Source: Stephanodiscus triporus (Eukaryota; Bacillariophyta; Thalassiosirophyceae; Thalassiosirales; Thalassiosiraceae). Taken from it: a stretch of 29,146 nt of DNA. Under the pieces are notes generated by a model. It saw only the letters and a list, made by a program, of their open reading frames with translations, made no database searches and had not been told where the DNA came from. How positions within the stretch are numbered: the first letter of the stretch is position 1; each line of letters starts with the position of its first letter. Shown piece by piece: positions 21,351-29,146 of this stretch. The position numbers and the translations under genes are program-made. The stretch covers positions 1 through 29,146 of the forward strand of contig JALLAZ010000065.1 in NCBI GenBank assembly GCA_036939755.1, given 5' to 3'.

Positions 21351-22393
21351 ATGCAACGGACTCTCTTTTTCATGTTGGCGGGGAATAGCTTTTTGTATCT
21401 TTGTCGTGAAGTACCACATTGGACGACAATCCAACAAGATATGACTTCTTCACCGAATGGTACTAGTACTGCCGTGGCTGACCTCGGCGAGGCGGCGGTC
21501 CTCCCCTACTTCGGCGGTCTCGAGGGAGAGGCATGTCGCCTCGCCGTCATCGACGCTTGGAAGGCCCAGAACGACACGAACCAACCGATCGGGGGGAACG
21601 ACCTGAGCGTGTCGTCGTCCAGCGGCGTGACCTTGATAGAAGAGCTCGACGCAGTGATGATGACCGAGCCCCTCTTTCAAATCGCCAAGTCGTACTGCCA
21701 GTCCCAGATAGACGCGTACAACGTGGCGGCGGGGCGGGGGTGGTATGTCTCCTCGAGGCGAATTCGGCGGGAAAATACAACATGACCTACAACGAGTTCT
21801 GGGAGCAGGGAGCTGCTTTGTACGATGGAGATTACGATCTGGCATTGCTGTTTTCGCCTTGGTACTCGCCGACTGCCAACTTCACCGAGGTGGGAACATT
21901 GTCGACCTGCGTGGTGGGCTGCTACACTGGCGAGGGATCGGGATGCGATGAATGGAAATCGTGGCTTACCAACTACGGTAAATCACGAGGGAACAGGTTT
22001 GCAGTCTGGAGTATAGCCGCCTTGATGGAGAATTCAACAATGTCCAACTCTGCGCGGCCATGGCGGTCGCTAATCCAACGAACATGTCCAAACTCGAGTA
22101 CGTCAACACGCTCCGATACGAGTCGGCCGTCGAAAAAGAGTGCGTCTACAAGGCTTGCTTTCCGGAATTGGGTGATGCAGTGTTGGCGACCTCCTGCCCC
22201 ACCACCACCATCACCACCGGAGTCACCAGCAGTGGCGGTTTCAGCTACGGCGTGGTGTCTGATTTGAAGATGAGAGCTGCCGTACTGCTTTTTTCACTTC
22301 NGCAGTGGCGGTTTCAGCTACGGCGTGGTGTCTGATTTGAAGATGAGAGCTGCCGTACTGCTTTTTTCACTTCTTGTTGCGTGGCTTGCATGA
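21351..22393 (+). CDS. Unknown secreted, probably C-terminally anchored protein (broken by assembly join)
   Basis: The start ATG 21351 gives a hydrophobic leader. The body is Cys-containing and acidic, with many N-x-S/T sites (for example NGT, NDT, NMT, NFT). Coding character moves back one frame at a G-rich stretch near 21730-21740 and again near 21980-22000. It then reads to 22300, where an N and an exact second copy of the preceding 72 bp intervene. Dropping the N and one copy gives a C-terminus MRAAVLLFSLLVAWLA and TGA 22391-22393, a good GPI-signal or membrane tail. Length minus 73 bases, plus the two missing bases, is 972, which is 324 codons, so the three corrections agree. The second frame change could instead be a very short intron (GTAAAT at 21978). 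I do not recognise the family. It sits head to head with the PDZ gene. Confidence 0.55.
22229..22373. repeat. 72-bp exact duplication flanking an N (unmerged contig ends)
   Basis: Bases 22229-22300 and 22302-22373 are identical and separated by the single N at 22301. A one-base gap between two identical overlapping ends is the signature of two contigs joined without merging their overlap. It breaks the last codons of the gene around it. Confidence 0.9.
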
Positions 22394-23050
22394 TACACTT
22401 GTCTTTTTACGTGTGATTTCGAATACTGCAATCTAGAAGTGGTTTTGCTCATTTCAATATTCAGCTCTCCTCTGTTCATTATGCTCGATTTTCCACCAGC
22501 TGTAGTAACATGACGGTTGAAAAGGCACTTTTTCATATCTTATCATCATATCTGTATAATAATTATGGTGAACAGTCATAATTTTTAGGTGGGGAATGTT
22601 GCTGTACGAAGATGATTGCTCGGCGCCAGAAGGATGGCCCCATTGGAGACGGAATGACGTGAATTTAGGCGCTGATTGCAATGAATCCGCGCTTTACTCT
22701 CGCATGGTTGCAATTCTCTCAGCGTTGGTTCGATCATCAATAGTTGGACCTACGTGGTTGTAAATTGGAGACTGGGTTGGAAAATAGTTTTAATGAAGTG
22801 GCTGATCGAGAATGAACTGTAGGCGCGATAAGTAGCATTAAACGATCATGCTTGACGCGACGCTCTCTGACTCCTCAACGATGACTTTGTGCAAGGATAC
22901 AGCCGAGTGGTGATATGACACATGACGCTCTAATAGTCTACAGCGCACTCCAATGCCAGGTGCCGCACACAAAATCCACGCTCTACAGCATATTTATTGT
23001 TATCGATACGATTCAATCTCAGTCGCTCTTGCATGTCAGGTGCCACACTT
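22394..23050. other. Convergent intergenic region
   Basis: This lies between the stop of the anchored protein (+) and the stop of the acyl-CoA dehydrogenase (-). It is AT-rich and has only short, featureless frames. Nothing identifiable was seen. Confidence 0.5.
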
Positions 23051-24870
23051 TCAATAGTTCTGCTTGTATTCCTTCAAAACATCTCCGGCGATTACCAAGT
23101 GCTGAATCTCGCTCGTCCCCTCGTAGATCTCTGTAATCCTCGCGTCCCTGTAGTGTCGCTCCGCCGGCATATCGCTCACGTAGCCCATCCCTCCCAATAT
23201 CTGAATCGCCTGGTGCGCACACATCGTCGCCGCCTCGCTCGCTGCCAGCTTCGCCATCGCCGCCTCCCGCGTAAATTTCTCCTTGTTGTCCTTCAATTGC
23301 GCCGCACGCCACGTAAGTAGCCTCGCCGCGTCCCGGGCCACCGTCATCTGGCTGATCTTCGTCTGTATGGTCTGCATCTCGGCGATGGGCTTACCGAAGG
23401 CGTGGCGCTCGAGGGCGTATTTCACCGCGCAGTCGATCGAGGCGGACGCGATCCCCAGCGCCTGACCGGCCACGCCGATTCGTCCGCCGTCGAGCGTTTG
23501 CATCGCGATTTTGAAGCCCTGGCCTGGCTGTCCGATTAGGTTTGATTTGGGAATTCGGACGTTGTCCATTATGAGGTTGGAGGTGGACGAGGCGCGGATC
23601 CCGAGCTTGTCTTCCTTAGCCCCGAGCGAGAAGCCCGGCGCGTCCATCGGGACGACGAATGCAGAAATTCCCTTGTGCCTAGTTTTTTTGTTTCAAGACG
23701 ATCGAGAATGGAAGGGTGACGATCAATTAACCTTACCGAAAGCGGAAAAGCAAAAAACACACTGTACCACCACTCACTTCAAAGATTTATCCGTCGTTGC
23801 AAACACAATAGCGGCACTCGATTCATGCGCATTAGTAATCCACGCCTTCGTCCCGTTGATTATCCACTCGTCCCCGTCGGCCGTGGCAGTAGTCGACGCC
23901 GCGCCGGCATCGCTCCCATTCCCCGGCTCGCTAAGACCGAAGCACCCGACCCGCAACCGCCCCGCCCCGTCCTTCTGGTGTCCAGTCCATGGCGCGACGT
24001 ACCGCTCCTTCAATTCGTCGGAACCGAAGGTATCGATGGGGTAGAGGTACAGGCTGTTGTGGGCCGACATGATGACGCCGACGGACGCGCAGCCACGGCT
24101 GATCTCCTCCATGGCGATGGCGTAGGAGAGCGCGTCGAGTTCGGACCCGCCGTGGTCGGTAGAGACGTTGATTCCCATCATGCCCAGTTCTGCCTGTTAG
24201 TTTGAGGATAAGGTGTTGTTTGTGTTTTATAATTAGCGAATGAGATAGTTTACCAAGGGAATATAGAGGACAATGAGAATAAGAGGAAAGGGTTTGTGCT
24301 TCGTTGGCAAGGCAGGGTAATTCCCTAATTTTTGACGTGTGAATTCATCTCCCAGTGAATTCATCTCCCATGTGAACTTGGAAGGAACCAAATATTCATC
24401 TCTCCTCCCCAAAGCAACAATGCGTATCGATCCGAGCTTTTATGATTCCGGGGCAATTCACGAACCATAAATCCAACGGCAGCAAGACAAAAAGAAACAC
24501 TCCAACGATCAAATCGCGAACCCCCTGCCAGCATCCAACGATAAAAACTCACCAACTTTTCCACGGCCTCCGTCGGGAACGAGTGCTCCTTGTCCCACTT
24601 GCCTGCGTTCGGACTCAGCTCCTCGTCCGCGAACTTGCGGCACATCTCGTACACCATCTGATGTTCCGAGGGAAGCTGGGAGTGGGTGGTGTACGCGCGC
24701 CTATCGCCGCAGCCGACGACATCGTTCCTGCCGCTGTTGATATTCTTGTTCTTGTTCCTGCTATTGTCGTTGTTCGATTGAATGGCGAAGCGTCGCGGAG
24801 ACCAGTCGACGGCCCGTCGTCGGGCCGATTGGGATTGGATATTGCGGGCGAGGGATAGGGCGAGACGCAT
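23051..24870 (-). CDS. ACADS: Short-chain (butyryl) acyl-CoA dehydrogenase, mitochondrial
   Basis: This FAD enzyme of 453 residues carries out the first step of beta-oxidation of short-chain acyl-CoA, passing electrons to ETF. Exons: 24870-24553, 24193-23778 and 23678-23051, with introns of 359 and 99 bp and clean GTGAGT donors; the total of 1362 nt is in frame. An Arg/Ser/Asn-rich presequence of about 60 residues fits mitochondrial import. The N-terminal helical domain ([13 protein letters not shown]), the FAD/substrate loop [14 protein letters not shown] and WITNA are present. The C-terminal domain has [34 protein letters not shown] and [12 protein letters not shown], whose Glu in YEGT is the catalytic base of the short-chain type. 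The [19 protein letters not shown] block is close to animal ACADS, so the short-chain assignment is good; isovaleryl or short/branched-chain relatives are the alternatives. It is divergent from the transporter gene. Confidence 0.93.
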
Positions 24871-25424
24871 GGTGGTTTATGGTGTTTGATATTACTTCCG
24901 GGGCGATTGGGACTTGTTGTGGGGATGGGTCGTCAAAGATATATGAAAATAATTTTGTATTTTGTGGTGTCAGGTGTCGCGGGGTCGGGAGGCAGGCGAA
25001 AATGCCTCAATGACGCGCCGTTATGTTGTGAGCAGCTGTTTCCGACTACCCGCCAGAAGGCGAGTCACGCTAGGGACTCGCCGTCTCTGAAAAATCTGTC
25101 GTGTGTCAACTCCGTGGAAAAAAAGCCTCAACGTGCTTCACCGGATGATGATGATCTCACCGCCGCGACCCATCACTCCACGTCCAAACGGGTACGATAT
25201 GGTAGTAGAGTACTTGGTTTTACTGGCCCCACCCACTGAGGCTCTTTCGGTTCGGCAAACCCCAACACCGCCAAAAAATTCGGCCATTGAAGGCACGGAG
25301 TGGGGTGTTAGTTTACTTTCGGTTCACGCCAGTAACCGACAATTTCTCAAAATCTCATTCATTTTGGCCAAGACGATTGCCATCGCGCGTTGTAGCTGTT
25401 AGCGGGGGTGGTGTTCGCAACATT
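24871..25424. promoter_or_regulatory. Divergent intergenic region, ACADS and transporter
   Basis: This 554-bp region lies between the two ATGs of opposite strands. It has no credible gene. The plus-strand frame of the transporter is open from 25287 but starts there with TTG. No defined promoter motif was recognised. Confidence 0.35.
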
Positions 25425-27035
25425 ATGGTCGTGGAAAGTAAATCGAGGGCGATCGTCGGCTCAGCCTGTTGCTGCCTGTCATCCATGTGGATTGCTGGAG
25501 GCGCCGTTTGGCTATCGCTGCCCAATCCCACCTCGTCGTTCCCGTGGTCCGCGCCGAAATCACACCGATCTCCGACGCGACTGATCTCTCAATCGGTGTC
25601 TTATCCGACGACGCGGGTATCCTTCCGACAGCACTACGGGAGCGAAGCGGATCAGTCTACCGCCTCCTACACTCCCGCAATAGTTCCTGTTGAGACAGAA
25701 ATCAGTACAGAACTCTTACAGCAGCACTTGCTCGAGGGGTTCATCGCCCACCGAGCTCTTATGAATTCGATGGATCTTCAACCCGCCTTCGAGCAAACTG
25801 TTGAATTGATAACCTCAAACTCAAGACCGAACGACGGAACGGACGTCGCCACCGAGCCACAATCGAGCTCCCAGCCGACGACTCCGATAATATCCATCCT
25901 CAGCGACGTCTGGAAGGCAAGGCTCCTCCTCCTCCTTTCCGCGGCGCTGTACGGAACCAACTTCACGCTCGTGAAATCCATCGACGAGATAAATGGCATG
26001 TCGGTGGGCATGGCGAGCACGCTGAGATTCGGCTTCGCGGCGCTGGCCATGCTCCCCCTGTTATTTGCGCCGATCGATGCGGAGTTGAAACTCATGACGA
26101 AGGAGAGGAGAGGCGGCGGCGGCTGCGGCGCGGACGGGAACATCTTGTCCAAGTTTTGGGAGGAGCCGACGAGGCTCAGCGCAGGGTTGGCCGGGATGGA
26201 GATCGGATTGTACAATTCGATCGGGTATCTTGCACAGGCTGTTGGATTGAAAACGACCACGGCCAGTAAGGTGAGCCCCATGCTTGCTTGTTGTTTCTTA
26301 CTACTTATTTCTACTCGCACTCAATCTGACACCTGCTTCGCATACGAACGTTCACAGAGTGCATTCATTTGCTCGATGGCGGTGGTTACTGTTCCGATTT
26401 TAGACTTTATTTGGGGGAAAAAACTTCTGAGACGACAAATTGTCGGCGCCTGTCTTGCCGCCTTCGGTGTTTTTGCGTTAGAACTCGGTGGTCAGCAGAC
26501 TACAATTACCGACGGAGATGCTATGAGTTTGATCCAGCCTTTTGTTTTCGGATTGGGGTTTTGGAAGATGGAGGCGGCGATGGAAAAGTATCCCACGGAG
26601 GCTGGTAGGCTTGCCGCGGCGCAGCTGCTCACGGTGTTCTTGGTTTCGCTGACATATCTGGTTTGTTGGTCTCGGTTGGGAATGGATGATTTGCCACTCG
26701 TTTCAGATGCATGCAACGCGATACCTACTGCATCCGACATTATCGCGTGGCTACGCGATCCGCGCATAATGGGTATGTTCATTTGGACCGGCATCGTCAC
26801 GACTGCATTCACGATATGGATGGAAACGTTGGCACTCCGCACACTTTCCGCCGCAGAAACCACACTCATCTTTTCTACAGAGCCGCTGTTCGGTGCTGCA
26901 TTCGCCGCCATAGTTGCGAATGAATGCTTGGGTGTGGATGATGCAGTTGGCGCAGCTTTCATAATTGCTGGGTGTGTAGTCAGCGGGATGGATGTTGGTC
27001 GATTATTTCATCCTAAGTCAAAGAATAACGTATAA
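25425..27035 (+). CDS. EamA (DMT) family transporter, probably plastid-targeted
   Basis: A two-EamA-repeat permease with about ten membrane segments, around 507 residues after splicing. The ATG at 25425 gives a hydrophobic signal-like start, then NPTSSFPW and a Ser/Thr/Arg-rich, acid-poor stretch. This resembles the bipartite plastid targeting of diatoms, where a Phe follows the signal cleavage site (ASAF-like). The first repeat starts at RLLLLLSAALYGTNFTLVKS, the second around GFWKMEAAMEKYPTEAGRLAA; AAETTLIFSTEPLFGA is typical of the family's last EamA helices. A stretch at 26271-26357 has a GTGAGC donor and a CACAG acceptor. It is 87 nt, in frame and without stops, so it is probably an intron: removing it gives the standard ASKSAF junction between helices. 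The substrate is unknown. Confidence 0.85.
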   Translation: MVVESKSRAIVGSACCCLSSMWIAGGAVWLSLPNPTSSFPWSAPKSHRSPTRLISQSVSYPTTRVSFRQHYGSEADQSTASYTPAIVPVETEISTELLQQHLLEGFIAHRALMNSMDLQPAFEQTVELITSNSRPNDGTDVATEPQSSSQPTTPIISILSDVWKARLLLLLSAALYGTNFTLVKSIDEINGMSVGMASTLRFGFAALAMLPLLFAPIDAELKLMTKERRGGGGCGADGNILSKFWEEPTRLSAGLAGMEIGLYNSIGYLAQAVGLKTTTASKVSPMLACCFLLLISTRTQSDTCFAYERSQSAFICSMAVVTVPILDFIWGKKLLRRQIVGACLAAFGVFALELGGQQTTITDGDAMSLIQPFVFGLGFWKMEAAMEKYPTEAGRLAAAQLLTVFLVSLTYLVCWSRLGMDDLPLVSDACNAIPTASDIIAWLRDPRIMGMFIWTGIVTTAFTIWMETLALRTLSAAETTLIFSTEPLFGAAFAAIVANECLGVDDAVGAAFIIAGCVVSGMDVGRLFHPKSKNNV

Positions 27036-27569
27036 AGCTACTCTGTCTGAAAGGATACACATCGCCAATCTACGGCTCTGTCCCATACGTTTGGTTGGGC
27101 TTGTTGTTGATCACGCGCCACCCATGTCTACTGACTAATATAGTTCAAAACAGTTAGTGGTTTCCAACCGTTCATGTATTGTGTTCCTATCAGACCCTGA
27201 AAGAGTCAAGACCCTCGTGCTACAGATGGGGAGGATGAAACTGTAATCACCTCTTAAGGTATTGTGTCAAAAATGACCTTCTTCACACGAGTAAAGAGGA
27301 TTCTTTCTCGACACCTTTGTGCATATTTAATCTTGCCCCACAATCACATCCAGGGCCGTAATTGCATGGACATTAGTGGTGCAAGAGTGTTAAGAGACAA
27401 TCCTTTTGGATAGATACGAGAGCTTGAGTGGGCACAATCTAATACATGAATTCAACAAAAATGTGACCATTCTTACTCAATGAATGAGAATAAGTAGTAT
27501 GATACTGATTAAAATGCCACTCTATTCTATCTCCAAGTAAATGAATAACAGTCCGAGTCAAAGAAAGTC
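27036..27569. other. Intergenic, AT-rich
   Basis: This is the 3' flank of the transporter gene and beyond. It has no frame of useful length and no repeats or RNA gene that I can identify. Confidence 0.5.
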
Positions 27570-28156
27570 TCCCAAATCTTGACCAGCAATGTGTGGTGAT
27601 AACTCAATTGGCGCCCAGCAGAGACCCAGGATTTCAGCCAACTTCTTCCCGAATCTTGACCAAAAATGTGTGGTGATAACGGCATGATGACGGATCCATA
27701 TCCCCATCCACAGAGGTTGTCAAACACCTTGTATATGTTTGGAGTGGATGTGGGATCCATTCCATGTCCGATTGGAGCCTCAACATATGCAAACAAGCTT
27801 CATTTGGCGCCCAGCAGGGGATTTCAGCCAACTTCCGAAATCTTGACCGGCAATGTGTGGTGATAACGGCATGATGACGGATCCATATCCTCATCCATTG
27901 CATATGAAAGTTTTCAAACACCTTGTATATGTTTGGAGTGGATGTGGGAACCATTCCATGTGGGTTTGGAGCCTCAACATATGCAAACAAGTTTCAATTG
28001 GCGCCCAGCAGCGACCCAGGACTTCAGCCGACTTCCCAAATCTTGACCGGCAATGTGTGGTGATAACGGCATGATGACATATCCATATCCCCATCCATTG
28101 CATATGAAGGTTGTCAAACACCTTGTATATGTTTGGAGTGTATCTGAGAATCACTG
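27570..28156. repeat. Tandem satellite-like array, ~195-bp unit, about three copies
   Basis: The marker CTTGACC...AATGTGTGGTGATAAC occurs at 27578, 27655, 27842 and 28042, and TTGGCGCCCAGCAG at 27608, 27804 and 27998. Full spacings are 187-200 bp; the first unit is truncated to 77 bp. Copies differ by small indels (for example, the CGACCCAGG segment is missing in the middle copy) and scattered substitutions. Both strands are open in places, but the frames shift between copies, so it is most likely non-coding, a remnant of a satellite or of a transposon's subterminal repeats. Confidence 0.85.
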
Positions 28157-29146
28157 TTTGTCTTTATGTTGATTAGGATTTTATATCACTGCACAATGGT
28201 ATCATCTTCCCCACATCAGTGACCCAGGACCATAACCATATGGGCTGATGATGCAGGTGATGCCATTGAGATGAGCATGAAATCACTTATCTTACACTGA
28301 ACGTTGAACTTCACTTTATCTTTTACCAATAAGCCATCTCCACCTCTAACTCTAGAGTTCAACCTGTTCCATCTCTGCTTACAGATCCTAATATTTTTTG
28401 TGCATACACCTCTTCTTCTTGTCATCATCATCATTTTTCAGGTGATCCAACCTTCTACTTCTCCATAACACATTGGCCTCCATTCCATGGCCATGATCAT
28501 CACTTGCATCACTGTCTCTGCTGCTCTGCTAACCCTTCTTATGGGTAACACCCTACTTTTTGGGGAAAAGAGTAAAGATGGCACACACTGGCATGTACAT
28601 AGTGAGTTGTTGAGGCCAAAGTCAAAGACAAAGAGCCACAATGGAAGCTCACAAACTAGGGGGCATGCTTGGCCCTTGGCCCATTTCCACAAAGGAGAAA
28701 TGTGGTACATTAACATGTGATTAATTAGGAATTGGAATGAGCATTAATGGGGTGGGCAGTGCAGTTGATGATGGAGTTTACTATGTTGCACCTTGGTTTG
28801 GCCATAGATTTTTATGTAGTTGAGCAAAATGTACCAGTTCCTAGCCTCTAGCCTACTTAAACTCAAACCTATAGCTCTACGGGGCTGAGGGCTGAGGGAC
28901 AACATCATGGTTCAGAATGCAACCTTCTTAGTAGTGTGGTGCACCAAGACATTACAATCTAAATCTAGCAGATGTTTAGGAACAACGGGATGACTGCACA
29001 AACCTATGTCCATGGCCTCCCATGGAGAGTGTGTGAATGAGGATGGAACAAACCAAGATGGATAATTGTCCTGGTAGCTACCCCTAGTCTCGGTCAGCGC
29101 AACAAATGAGTGCTTACAATACTGGTAACATTTATTTTTGATAATT
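28157..29146. other. Intergenic region of different composition
   Basis: This region is less rich in CGA/CGT triplets than the genes, with no domain-bearing frame. It may be a decayed element or simply spacer. The only short frame with any character is listed at 28487. Confidence 0.4.
28487..28720 (+). CDS. Possible small membrane or secreted protein
   Basis: This 77-residue frame starts at ATG and has a hydrophobic N-terminus (MIITCITVSAALLTLLMG), then a polar, basic and His-rich tail. TTTTTCAG at about 28434-28441 upstream could be an acceptor of a longer gene. No domain or homologue is recognised. It may be chance. Confidence 0.2.
   Translation: MAMIITCITVSAALLTLLMGNTLLFGEKSKDGTHWHVHSELLRPKSKTKSHNGSSQTRGHAWPLAHFHKGEMWYINM

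Noticed and set aside
27527..28154. Minus-strand frames starting MFAYVEAP in the tandem array
   Set aside because: The frame shifts from copy to copy and the peptides have no domain; the array is better explained as non-coding repeats.
1..29146. CRISPR arrays, rRNA genes, insertion sequences, operon-type promoters
   Set aside because: None was seen; introns and gene spacing show a eukaryotic nuclear sequence.

Overview
The window looks like nuclear DNA from a photosynthetic stramenopile, most likely a centric diatom of the chitin-making kind. The signs are short GT-AG introns (mostly 79-130 bp), the standard code, gene bodies full of CGA/CGT triplets that give poly-Asp, poly-Ser, poly-Thr and poly-Arg stretches, and a huge secreted GH18 chitinase with Cys-rich modules. 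The species cannot be named from the sequence alone.

Layout. 1-672: AT-rich foldback and tandem repeats. 673-2008 (+): TruA-type tRNA pseudouridine synthase, with its frame broken by a G-rich duplication. 2299-3438 (-): Golgi-type sulfotransferase. 3942-6214 (+): Tyr/Asp/Gly-rich protein with a Coa1/Tim21-like C-terminal domain and a disturbed frame. 7192-17723 (+): the centrepiece, a 16-exon gene for a protein of about 2,900 residues. It has a signal peptide, eight six-Cys modules, a complete GH18 chitinase domain, a ninth six-Cys module, about 21 tandem Cys-rich repeats and a hydrophobic C-terminal tail. 17781-21118 (-): probable single-pass receptor-like protein with an SdrD-B-like ectodomain outside and three PDZ domains inside. 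21351-22393 (+): secreted or GPI-anchored protein of unknown function, interrupted by an assembly join (one N flanked by two identical 72-bp copies). 23051-24870 (-): mitochondrial short-chain acyl-CoA dehydrogenase. 25425-27035 (+): EamA-type drug/metabolite transporter, possibly plastid-targeted. 27036-29146: gene-poor, with a 195-bp satellite-like tandem array.

The genes do not form an operon or an obvious pathway. Three adjacent genes (chitinase, PDZ receptor-like protein, small anchored protein) encode surface or secreted products, and the sulfotransferase would act in the secretory pathway, so the left two thirds is rich in cell-surface and cell-wall functions. The right part is housekeeping metabolism and transport.

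Five genes carry single frame breaks or duplications, several at G or C homopolymers, and one contains an N. These are more likely sequencing or assembly faults than real pseudogenes, because coding quality and domain continuity are preserved on both sides. Exon boundaries were derived by hand from frame continuity, domain alignment between repeats and GT/AG signals.
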